Positions 21,597 to 30,343 of a DNA stretch of 31,421 bases are shown one piece after another (the first letter of the stretch is position 1; each line of letters opens with the position of its first letter). The notes under the pieces are model-generated. The model worked only from the letters and a program-made list of their open reading frames with translations, searched no databases and was not told where the DNA came from. A program made the translations under genes and the position numbers. Origin of the DNA: Seminavis robusta (lineage: Eukaryota; Bacillariophyta; Bacillariophyceae; Naviculales; Naviculaceae); NCBI GenBank assembly GCA_903772945.1, contig CAICTM010001337.1:1-31421 (forward strand). Reading direction: 5' to 3'.

Positions 21597-22104
21597 GGCG
21601 AATGTCGTTTCTGCGTCAGCCAGCCACAACCTTGAATGGAACGAGTTGTGTTCTGTTGCGTGCGAATGGTCAGTTCGAGGTTTCTCATCGTGAGCGTGGA
21701 CGCGCCGCGATCGTGGCCAGGCGAAGCGTGGAACTCAGCTTCGCAGATTAGATGAGATAGTCTACTAGTAGTAGATTAGATTGATCATTCAATCGAATCG
21801 AATCATTCATTCGCAGCGATATAAAATCATCAGTTTACTAGCTAGCTACGGTAGCTTGCTGCCGGTAGGTCGGTCGACCACGTGTTGGGTGTGATGGCTA
21901 CTAGCTGTGGAAGGCAACTCACTCTTGACCGGGGTTGAACGGATCCAACGCTTCGTTCGGTGACATCCGATTTCGACCAATCTTGACAGGATGTCCTATG
22001 TCATAATCTCAAATACCAAGCTCGGATGAGACATGTACATGCAACGTGTCGCTGCAAAAAGAGTGCGCACAAAGCAAACAAAAGGACATCAAGCAAGAGT
22101 TCAC
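21597..22104. other. intergenic upstream of BTB copy 1
   Basis: This should contain the promoter of the minus-strand BTB gene. AT-rich short-repeat sequence (TAGTAGTAGATTAGATT, AATCGAATCGAATCATTCATTC) lies at about 21760-21815, with a TATAAAA-like word near 21821. No gene is seen. Confidence 0.45.
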
Positions 22105-22401
22105 CAGGAGCGTTCCTCAATCGTGCATGTCTTAACGAAAACCGACCCTATTATTTGGGACGGATTTAGGGACGGGTTCCCTTTAGGGTCGGGTTTGAAA
22201 CCCGACCCTAAAAATAGGGACGGTTTCTGAAAAATAGGGACGGTTTCTGAAAAAACGTCCCTAATTTAGGGACGGCTTTCGATTTAGTGTCGGGTTTCGA
22301 AACCGACCCTAAATCAGTCGGATTTAGGGTCGAGTTTCCCCAAACCGACCCTAAAATTAGGGTCGGATTTAAAGGACATGCACGATTGAGGAACGCTCCT
22401 G
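22105..22401. mobile_element. 297-bp foldback / MITE-like element
   Basis: Perfect 27-bp terminal inverted repeats at 22105-22131 (starting CAGGAGCGTTCCTCAATC) and 22375-22401 bound the element. The interior is built from TTTAGGGTCGG / TAGGGACGG motifs in both orientations. It includes a perfect inner palindrome with 15-bp arms and one spacer base (22182-22212), and a 20-bp tandem duplication (22210-22229, 22230-22249). It codes for nothing, so any movement would need a transposase in trans. I found no clear target-site duplication. It sits between the two BTB paralogs. Confidence 0.8.
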
Positions 22402-22766
22402 AAGTCAAGATTAAGTTCAAAAATCTAATTATAGAACTTGTAATTCCTAAGTTAATGTGCCAAGGTCCCATCGTGTCCAGCTTGGACCGAAGTTTATAGT
22501 GTTGTCTTGGGATGTTCATGCAAGTTGAATTCCACGAATTAGTGTCATGCATGCACTAAACTCTCGACCTGTGAACATGATGAACACAGTGCGATGAAAC
22601 GGCAACATGACAAATTGCTAGCTAGAGAATAACTACTTCAGCTTTCTTCACATTCTGGGCCTTCTAGACTACCGGCAGTGAATCGTTCTAGCAGAGGGTG
22701 TGTGGGAGTTTTAGTACGTTTAGCCCAGCACAACAGGCACCCTTCAATGTTCCTATCCTCCCGTCC
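22402..22766. other. intergenic between foldback element and BTB copy 2
   Basis: About 365 bp of mixed sequence at the 3' end of the minus-strand BTB copy 2. No further gene or repeat was seen. Confidence 0.5.
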
Positions 22767-23702
22767 TTACTTCGTGATCAAAACAGATCCTAACAAAGCA
22801 TCATTCTTGAAAGCAGAGTGTGCGTCGGGTCTGTCATTTCCAAGGGTTGAGAGAATGGAAGGAATTCTGTCTAGTGCACTCTTGTACCTGTTCATTTTCA
22901 TGAAGGATAGTAGCAAGACTGGGTTGTTCAACACCACTGTCCTTGTGTCCTCAAAACCTTCAACATCAGTTGGTAGAAATTCTGCCACAACTTCTGATAG
23001 CGCAATTTTGCAGTTTTCATCTTCACAAAAGAGGGAGCATATCTGTTTCAACTGCTGCTCATGAAAGACCCAAGGTTTGGATTTGGCCACAAAATTCAAG
23101 TAGCGGCCACAAACTTGTTCAGCTCTTTTGTCAGTGCATTGGACACTCATTGGCAAGAGTTTGAGGACACAATCTATGTTTGCTTCAACAGATTCATCGG
23201 ATGCATGGTCAACAGATGAGGTTGCCCATGTACGGATCCACATAGCCGAGATCCTCTTTTTCAGCATATGGAACAAGACATTGGCACATGCATCAACACC
23301 TTGGGAGATGCATAGCTTTTGGAACCATGGAAAGAGTGTAACCACATTGTCTTCATTCACCTTTTCATCAGAGAAAGGATCCAACACAGCCCATAAAAGC
23401 TCCCATTCTTTTGGATCGTCATCAGGGAACTCAAAGGTCATGGTCTTGGCCTCTTTCATGCCACTTTGAAAGGCCATGTCAAAGTATCTGCTCCAACATC
23501 GAAGGTGGTGACTGTATGCTTGACATTGTTTCCCTCCCACAATGACTGTGACATCTGGAGTGCCACACTCGAACTTTGCTTTAGTGCTACTAGTGTCATT
23601 GTTGGAGCCATCATTTCGGTACTTCGGTTTGGTGATGACGTTGTTGTCTTTCTTGGTTTTCATGACTGTGTTGGCGGTTGCAGTGGGGCCTTGGAAATTC
23701 AT
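22767..23702 (-). CDS. BTB/POZ domain protein, copy 2
   Basis: A 311-aa paralog of the BTB protein at 20700-21596, on the same strand and starting at ATG 23702. The leader (1-45) is longer and Asn/Lys/Thr-rich. The BTB domain follows at about 45-150 (TPDVTVIVGGKQCQAYSHHLRCWSRYFD). The C-terminal half is again helical with spaced cysteines. Conserved blocks shared with copy 1 include LCISQGVD, FPDDDP, PFSDE and VNEDNV. The two copies are about 1.2 kb apart, so local tandem duplication is the simplest origin. They have diverged clearly (for example ILEKSTLALGFFSG against MLKKRISAMWIRT), so the duplication is not recent. The partner is unknown; an adaptor or oligomerisation role is inferred from the fold. 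Confidence 0.87.
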   Translation of the reverse strand: MNFQGPTATANTVMKTKKDNNVITKPKYRNDGSNNDTSSTKAKFECGTPDVTVIVGGKQCQAYSHHLRCWSRYFDMAFQSGMKEAKTMTFEFPDDDPKEWELLWAVLDPFSDEKVNEDNVVTLFPWFQKLCISQGVDACANVLFHMLKKRISAMWIRTWATSSVDHASDESVEANIDCVLKLLPMSVQCTDKRAEQVCGRYLNFVAKSKPWVFHEQQLKQICSLFCEDENCKIALSEVVAEFLPTDVEGFEDTRTVVLNNPVLLLSFMKMNRYKSALDRIPSILSTLGNDRPDAHSAFKNDALLGSVLITK

Positions 23703-24155
23703 GGCTGTTTACTTTTTCTCTCTGTATCTGAATTATGAAAGCATTGTCTTGGTCATCGTCCCATGTAGTGGCTGGCTAGCTACCGTAGCACTAGCTAGGT
23801 TTGGGACAGAAGAAACGACGGGGGTTGGTTTCGTTGAGGCCACGGAAACGAATTGGGGTCGTTTTCGGTTCGGTTTGGAAAGATACTATCCACGACTGAA
23901 GGTCTTCGTCTGTTTTGGCGCGAAAATTGTGAGAAAGCGCAATCATTTTTGAACACTGATTTATTAGAGCACAGCAAACCACGAAGCATCTGGGAATTCC
24001 ATGAAGCATATGGAGACAGCTGGCCTTTGAACCAAACCTGCATCCTCTCAGAGAGTCTCGGATAATGAGCCTTCGAGTTTCGAGCTCACAATAGCAAAGC
24101 ACTCAAAACTAAAAGACTACAAGCCCAGCAAAGCTACAGGTTTGTGACACTCAAG
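23703..24155. other. divergent intergenic region
   Basis: This lies between the minus-strand BTB copy 2 and the plus-strand gene at 24156, so it probably contains both promoters. Short open frames on both strands do not look like protein. No repeats of note. Confidence 0.5.
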
Positions 24156-24878
24156 ATGGACTCCAATGCGACGAAGAAGAGGCCCGCCGACGATGACGAC
24201 GAGTCGAATAACAACAACAATATCTTCAAACGCCAACATGTTGTTATTGATGATAACAAAGACGACAGCCAGGAACAGCAACGAGAACGGTCTTGGGATC
24301 CTATCATGGGTGAATGGGTGGAAGAGGAGTCGGAAGAGGAAGAAGAGCCTGTTTACGAGTACAAATTTCAAAACAGCGAGGCTTTTTTGGCAGCTCTAGA
24401 AGTGTACAATCGCCGTGGATGCACCATCCAGGAAGAATTGAAATACGGCAAAATCCCAGTGACCGCGGTGTATCCTTCCTATCATTGGATTTGTCGCCAG
24501 GTGGCAGGACGACACCGCCATTGTTGTGACGAGTGTCGAGAGGACTTTACTACCGACGCCAAGTATTACTTGATCGACGAGTCGTCTGGCGGAAAGTACC
24601 GCGGCGCCAAAGGCAAGCTCTGCCTGCCTTGTATGGACCAGCTGCTATATGACGAGTGCGACGAAACCACAGATTTAAAGACCATCAAAGAGATGTTGGG
24701 CGATTTGCGAAAAGAGCACAATGGAGTTGTCCATGACATGTTCATTACTCCCTATGAGAAAAAGTATCCCGTTTATGCCACCTTTTTGTCGCATTGCAAG
24801 AACAACGACGAGAACAAGGCAGGGGAGCTGGCTCGTCAGATGATGACTATCCCTGGTTTCTTTGGGCGCTCGTTTTAG
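24156..24878 (+). CDS. small acidic CxxC protein, unrecognised
   Basis: A 240-aa protein from ATG 24156; an in-frame GTG at 24144 is not used as the start. The N-terminus has a basic patch (KKRP), a poly-Asp run, poly-Asn and a second basic patch (FKRQH), then a strongly acidic stretch EEESEEEEE (about 56-64). The middle has a folded region with CDEC (C124/C127) and CLPC (C156/C159), a spacing that could bind one zinc ion, as in small treble-clef or ribbon domains. The C-terminal third is helical (LKTIKEMLGDLRKEHNG). There is no signal peptide or membrane span; the basic patches suggest a nuclear location. I do not recognise the family, and zinc binding is inferred only from the cysteine pattern. 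Confidence 0.75.
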   Translation: MDSNATKKRPADDDDESNNNNNIFKRQHVVIDDNKDDSQEQQRERSWDPIMGEWVEEESEEEEEPVYEYKFQNSEAFLAALEVYNRRGCTIQEELKYGKIPVTAVYPSYHWICRQVAGRHRHCCDECREDFTTDAKYYLIDESSGGKYRGAKGKLCLPCMDQLLYDECDETTDLKTIKEMLGDLRKEHNGVVHDMFITPYEKKYPVYATFLSHCKNNDENKAGELARQMMTIPGFFGRSF

Positions 24879-26134
24879 TTAGAAAATGAGTGCAAGAAGT
24901 CCAGGATCAATGAAGAAAGTATTGCGTCGACTTGGTGTTTTTTTTTTTAGTGTCGGGGCAACTTGTTGTGGATACAAACAGTTTCTGAACCAGCAGTTAG
25001 CCGGAATGGAAAGCCGAGCGTGAGTGTCAACTCAGGTACCCACATTCATCATTCCGTTTGCAGGGTGTTTCTTCTTTTCGAAGTCTCTTGTACCCTGTCC
25101 GTGGTTTGTTTTCTAGCGGGCTTTTGTTCAGCAAGCTTTGTACCGCAGCTGAGCTTTGGATGCCTCCCTTTCTCTAGAAAGTATGATTATAGTTTCCAAG
25201 TAAATACAGTACGTAATTAAACAGTTCCAGTTGCTAGCCAGTAGTAGTGCAGACAATACCCGCGCTGCGCCCCCAGAAGTGTTTCTTGCCTCGCCGTTAT
25301 CATGCGGTAGTTGATAAGGAGCACTGCATGAATTGAATACACCTCCGCCATTCTATAAGTTTGGATATTATTTGTTCGACAGTTTTCCCGTTCATCACGA
25401 GAACTGGAAGGGATATGTAACCAGACTTTCTCTATTGGCTGCTCTTCTAAAGGATGGAGTTTATCGTATCCATTCATTGAATGGACTTCACATACACGGC
25501 GGACTGGACTCTGGTTTGACGCCACTCTGCTCCCGAATGATGCGTGATCTCTGGCCGCTCGGAACCTTGTTTCAAGGATGCTTGGTTGCAACCAAATCTG
25601 TAGTTTCCCCCAGCGCCACAAGTGCGTCTAGCTAGAGTCCAAATGCACGGATACTCAAACCTTATGATCATATTATCCATTTGTGCCACTGCGCTCTTTC
25701 TGTACATGTACCATAACAACCACCTGACTCGACTCGACTCAAGATGGTTCTAAAAAGGAAGGGGGTTCTGGAAGATACAACCGAGAAATACTATCCATGA
25801 CTGATTGAATGGGCGAGTGTGCGTTGTTTGTCTAATCAATCAGCCGTCGCCACCACCCAAACTTTCGAAGAGGTGCTTTTCCTCTCCACGTCCACAATTA
25901 ACCCACAACCCACAACGACCAATTTTAACAGAGACGGATCGCAAGACAAAGACAAGGCCGACCACAAACAACTACTGCTGTAACTACTTCACCAAATAGC
26001 TAGCTCTTAGTTGACTGTGAAATAATATCCGTCGGGAAAGAGGCGCTCATTCCAGGCTGGAAGAGGTATACCGGTAGCAGCTGTTTTCTCGAATTTTTCT
26101 TTCACAGCACAGTACCGGTACCGGTATTCCCAAG
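24879..26134. other. intergenic, no convincing gene
   Basis: About 1.25 kb. It includes a run of T at about 24940. Frames are open on both strands at 25217-25635, but they lack credible ATG starts. TACCGGTA occurs at 26069 and twice (26113, 26119) just upstream of the next start codon. Confidence 0.5.
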
Positions 26135-27571
26135 ATGATTCGAGTGAGACTCAGTCTACATGTGCTTTTCTTGTTGGGGCTGATCCTGCAGTATTGCCAT
26201 GCTTGGATCAATCACAGGGTAGCACTACTGCGACCAAGAAAAGAAACACCATCGTCCCTCTACGATGCTTACCGAGAAGATGACCATGGCATCAATGCCC
26301 AAAAGAAGCTATTGGAAGAAAATCTCCAAGAATTGTTACAAGCCCAACGAAAACCACCGGGTGAGGATACCACCAATAATTTCCTCCCACGTACTAGTGG
26401 CCGCATGGACCTACCAGATTTGAATCCCTTCAAGGAACAACTCGACAAGAATGCCGCTGGAAAACCACTTTCGCAAGCGCTCTCAATGCCGGATTATTTC
26501 AAAGACAAGAAGGATAACACCAAGATACCCACGACAGCAAGAATGACAACGCCAATTGCACCCAAACTTTTTTCCTCCTCCTCCGAGCAAGGAGAAGAAA
26601 ATGACGACGACACCAACAACAACGAGGGTTTTTATCTCGATCCGGATATCTACGAACGATCCCGAGATTTGATCCGTGGAGATGGATCCCTCGCATTGGA
26701 CGACGACACCAATAGCAATTCACAGCTACAACAAAACAATAATAAGGATTGGAATAGTGTCGATGGACGCAAAGCCATTTTGGAACGTCTGCTGCAGGCA
26801 GAACTCGAATCTGGCAAGGTACCACAGTCAAACAATGACAACGAAAATGACAAGGACGATTGGAATACCCTCTTTTCTCTCATTCAAAGTCAACAACAAC
26901 AACAATCCTCGTATTATAATAAAACTCAAGCCGAACAAGTCCATCGACAAATCTTGGAACACGAAACGGGATTTCTCAATCAAAGTAAATCCTTTCAACA
27001 AGCACTGATTGACCCCAAAGCGGCCCAAGCCGCCACGGTGGAACGACGGAATACGCATTATCAACAACGACAAGAACGCGCTTCCAAACAATTGTTACAA
27101 AATATGGCCGAATTCGAAAGACAGCTAATGCAAAAGGAACGCGCCACGACGTATTGTTCGCGGTGTCAGTGTCAATTGGCCGACGAAGATTATGATATAG
27201 CACCGCAGTTGTGGATGCGACAACGCAATCTCACGGCACTCTGTCAAACGTGTTATAAAGGATTGCAAACGCTCATGGTGAAACGATTGCAACAAAAACC
27301 ACAACCAAACAGGAGGAGCGGTCCATCTGCTTCTACCACCGCAGCAAGAAGTGTGGCAAACAGCAACAACCGCCCAACCCAACAATCTGCCGCTGCTGCA
27401 AAGCAAAGGAGAAGAGGTCCAATAATAAAAGCACCGTCCAAATCAGCAGAAGAGGCAACAACAACGTCCTCCGCTTGGACTCCAATGGAGGATCCAGACT
27501 CGGGGGAACTCTTTTATTCGAACCAAGACACGGGAGAGGTACGCTGGGAGGATCCCACGGTTGCAACGTAA
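26135..27571 (+). CDS. WW-domain protein with CxxC pair, predicted plastid-targeted or secreted
   Basis: A 478-aa protein. Residues 1-23 form a signal peptide (MIRVRLSLHVLFLLGLILQ, then CHA). The next residue is Trp24, followed by a basic, hydroxyl-containing segment (INHRVALLRPRKETPSS). An aromatic residue at the cleavage site plus a basic transit-like stretch is the diatom pattern for plastid import, so plastid targeting is favoured. The middle (60-335) is disordered to helical and rich in Gln, Asn and Asp. CSRC (C341/C344) and CQTC (C370/C373) form a probable zinc-binding four-Cys site. A WW domain closes the protein (about 447-475, W448, Y461, W471, P474), a fold that binds proline-rich ligands. 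WW and zinc motifs in a plastid-type precursor are unusual. The protein could instead be secreted or ER-resident. Single exon. Confidence 0.82.
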   Translation: MIRVRLSLHVLFLLGLILQYCHAWINHRVALLRPRKETPSSLYDAYREDDHGINAQKKLLEENLQELLQAQRKPPGEDTTNNFLPRTSGRMDLPDLNPFKEQLDKNAAGKPLSQALSMPDYFKDKKDNTKIPTTARMTTPIAPKLFSSSSEQGEENDDDTNNNEGFYLDPDIYERSRDLIRGDGSLALDDDTNSNSQLQQNNNKDWNSVDGRKAILERLLQAELESGKVPQSNNDNENDKDDWNTLFSLIQSQQQQQSSYYNKTQAEQVHRQILEHETGFLNQSKSFQQALIDPKAAQAATVERRNTHYQQRQERASKQLLQNMAEFERQLMQKERATTYCSRCQCQLADEDYDIAPQLWMRQRNLTALCQTCYKGLQTLMVKRLQQKPQPNRRSGPSASTTAARSVANSNNRPTQQSAAAAKQRRRGPIIKAPSKSAEEATTTSSAWTPMEDPDSGELFYSNQDTGEVRWEDPTVAT

Positions 27572-28589
27572 CGCAGAAGCTACCGTAGCAAGGATGCCTC
27601 CTCACGGTACATGTACTGGGCTTGCTAGCTAGCAGGAGGGAGCACAATCAAAGCGGTGAACCACACAAGTACCAAGCACAATTCTAGCCAGCGGCACCCG
27701 TGATCAGCACCAAAAAAGATGGACGACAACCTCCTCCAAGAAAGCACAGAATCCCTGTAGCTACCAATCAACATTGCTGGAAGAGTTGGCCCAAACAACG
27801 GGGTCTTGGGTTCACTTACTTGTCGTTTGACGACCGAATCCGTTGGGCCTTTGGGGCTTTTTCGAGAACAAAGAAAGAAGCCCACTCAAAATTCCAGTAC
27901 GATATCTAATGGGGGTGGTGGTCGGGCAGAACCTGCTGCCTAATGATTAGATTCTACTCAAGCTCGTTCGATGCGTTCCTTCTTTCGCTAAAGCCCTGCA
28001 GTGTTCTTGGAATGATCAGCGCCTGCGCAGTATAAATCATTTGAAAACAACCCTGCAATCTCATGCATGTATCTTGTAGCTCCAATTGCAAATTGAAAAC
28101 TAAACGAAGAGTGTTTTTGAGTGATGCTGCGTATACCGGTACCCTATTAGACCGAGAGACTTAGATAGCATTGAGGCCTTCACCGCCAAGCATCCCGCCT
28201 TCACAAAGCATAAACAGGCTGCCTTCTTTCACCCGGGATGAGGAGGGCAAAGCTTGGCTAGTCTAGACGTAGTCAATGCTAGCACATACCGGTAGCCACA
28301 TTAGCAAGCCAGGCGGATTGAATGATCGAATCATGATCATACAGTACAAGCAAGACTGATGCATCGATGATGGTGACTCAATGATTCGTCCCCGACTGAC
28401 AAGCACATGGTTGCAAAGGAGAAGTTATTAACTCTTTGGTAAATCGGATAGACGAGCAAGACGATTTTTTTTCAATTTTTTCTTCTCGTTTGCCACAACA
28501 ACACAACAGCAAAGAGGACCGAAAGGGACCAGCAGTGGTCACATAAAGAGTGGGCATTGACACCGCATTGTCCTACAAATCGCCCTATC
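27572..28589. other. intergenic, no convincing gene
   Basis: About 1 kb. TACCGGTA occurs at 28134 and 28287, and CTAGCTAG-type words near 27625. A TATAAAT-like word at about 28031 is too far from the next start to assign. No RNA gene recognised. Confidence 0.5.
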
Positions 28590-29882
28590 ATGTTTAATTC
28601 CAACCACCTTTTGGCCTCGCTGCATTTACTGGTCGTCCGAGTGGCCGTCCTCCTGTTACTGGCCACGGCAGTGGCTGCCAAAGGTGGCGGACGTGGAGGC
28701 AGCAGCAGCAGTTCTGGTAGTCGCGGTTCTGGCAGCAGCAGTGGCAGCTCGTACAATAGTGGTGGTCATTATTATGGTAGCAGCGGTGGAGGAAACAGGG
28801 CATGCGACAAGACTTGCGGAATTGTTCTTGCAGTCGTCTTTTCGTCGATTGCCGCCATCACAGTGTGTCTGTGTTTTGTTCCATGTTTCTTGAAACGGAA
28901 ACAGTGGGAGAGATCCTGTGACGACGCAGAACGATCTGTTCTGGAAGATGCCACCAAAACCCAGTATGGCAGCAGCAAACCTGTGGTCCATTACAGCACT
29001 TGTTCTTTTTCCGCCTCATATACTGACTCCACCTATGAAAATGGGAGCAAAACCCTACACTCCACTGGAACCCTCAACTTTGCAACATGGGCTTCTTCGC
29101 CAACTATTCAAGTAAAATCAATCAATGGCAATGGCCGTGATACCGATGGTACCTACACCATTACCCGAGGAGCTGTTTCTATTTGGTCAGGGAAGGCTTG
29201 TTGGATTGAACAAACCTCAGGTAGCAGCACACAGTCTTTGGTGACGGGAAAGTTTTTTACCACCCCTGGGAACCCCAGACCCATGTTTGCTGGATCATTC
29301 AAATGCAACAATGGAGCCAAGGGGTCCTTTTCCCAATTTAATCTCGACGTCAACAACAACGCTCCTTCGATGGGCTCTGCCCAACCTCCAAGAGCCCACA
29401 TGGACGTCAATTTAGTCAGCACGGCAGCTGCATCCGTTATTCCCACCCACCAACCACCGGACGTTGAAGGGGGGGTTGAGGCAGTATATGGCGGAATGCC
29501 TGTTGCCATGGCCCAGCCAATCGGGAATTCTACAACAACCAACACAGCCACAACGATTTCCACAAACTTCCATATACCATCCATCTTTGCTCCTGCTACG
29601 TCATCCTATCAACCCGCGTACAACCCACCAGCTGCAGCACCCTCCTACCAACCATCGCAGCGGCCTATCAACCGAGTTACACTCCCTCTGCCCCATCTCC
29701 CTCCGACAATATTCCCTCCATCTTTAGGCCTCCAACGTAGTGCTGTACCGTACTGCAGGAAGTGCGCAACTAAGTCTGTTTTAATCAGAACAATAAGTCA
29801 TAAATATTGGGATACTCATGGTTTATTCCTTGTAAGGATTGGCTCCTGGCTAGATGACGGCACAGAACAGCACAATCACTAG
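28590..29882 (+). CDS. Gly/Ser-rich type I membrane protein, copy A; probable frameshifted tail
   Basis: A 430-aa frame from ATG 28590; an upstream in-frame TTG at 28557 is rejected. Order: a signal peptide (1-30, ending ATAVAA), a Gly/Ser-rich lumenal or extracellular linker (31-70), a Cys-containing membrane span (about 76-101) followed by the basic KRK, then a beta-rich domain (about 136-251). The domain includes GRDTDGTYTI, GKACWIEQ, SLVTGKF and FAGSFKCNNGAKGSFSQF. A Pro/Ser/Tyr-rich tail contains IPSIF and SYQPAY repeats. The same architecture occurs in the next gene. I recall similar domains (GKAYWIE-like) in other diatom membrane proteins, but no function. The tail seems frameshifted: near 29655 the neighbouring frame reads YQPSYTPSAPSPSDNIPSIF and stops at 29740, matching the preceding repeats. 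The annotated frame instead runs on through 140 bases of what looks like 3' UTR. Proposed topology: short outer segment, cytoplasmic domain and tail. Confidence 0.78.
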   Translation: MFNSNHLLASLHLLVVRVAVLLLLATAVAAKGGGRGGSSSSSGSRGSGSSSGSSYNSGGHYYGSSGGGNRACDKTCGIVLAVVFSSIAAITVCLCFVPCFLKRKQWERSCDDAERSVLEDATKTQYGSSKPVVHYSTCSFSASYTDSTYENGSKTLHSTGTLNFATWASSPTIQVKSINGNGRDTDGTYTITRGAVSIWSGKACWIEQTSGSSTQSLVTGKFFTTPGNPRPMFAGSFKCNNGAKGSFSQFNLDVNNNAPSMGSAQPPRAHMDVNLVSTAAASVIPTHQPPDVEGGVEAVYGGMPVAMAQPIGNSTTTNTATTISTNFHIPSIFAPATSSYQPAYNPPAAAPSYQPSQRPINRVTLPLPHLPPTIFPPSLGLQRSAVPYCRKCATKSVLIRTISHKYWDTHGLFLVRIGSWLDDGTEQHNH

Positions 29883-30343
29883 AGCCAAATACGGCCAGCT
29901 TATCTGCCCTACCGGTGGGAGGTGCGCACTTTGTCTACATACATGGTACCGGTACTAGTTGGATTCCATGAGGTTTAGAGCATGTGTGCTTTCTAACAAA
30001 TATTCACGAGCCCTTCTCAGTCTCTTTTCTTCGGCGGAAAGAACATTTCACGGCATTCTTTCCAAGAAAAGTCTGCGGACGTCCAATATCCATGTTTCGA
30101 GTGTTCTGCGTTGATCAAGGCAGACATCAAAACCAACCCGGCAACATACCATCACAAACTTTGAAAGACAAGCAAAAAAGACAACAACCGAAAAGTAGAA
30201 AACAGACTTGACTCAACTCCCGGCATGCATGACTGAACCACCCAAAAGCGGCCCAATCACACTTACTTCTGATCCGATCCAGCCATTGGTCTCAACGCAA
30301 CCCACAAAATCAAAAATCAGAGATTGAAACAACAACAAACATC
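29883..30343. other. intergenic between tandem paralogs
   Basis: About 460 bp with TACCGGTA at 29947 and, close to the next gene, A-rich leader-like sequence (AAACAACAACAAACATCATG). No gene seen; it should contain the promoter of the downstream paralog. Confidence 0.5.

Noticed and set aside
22132..22374. TTTAGGG words taken as an internal telomere array
   Set aside because: The words are interspersed with CGG/CGA and occur in both orientations within terminal inverted repeats, unlike a head-to-tail telomere array.
25217..25635. Overlapping open frames on both strands (about 100 and 134 codons)
   Set aside because: Both begin at TTG-type codons, without a nearby ATG and without family resemblance; open on both strands is more likely a composition effect.
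29741..29882. C-terminal 47 residues of copy A as genuine protein
   Set aside because: Unlike the paralog and the preceding repeats; better explained as 3' UTR read after a frameshift, so not used to infer function.
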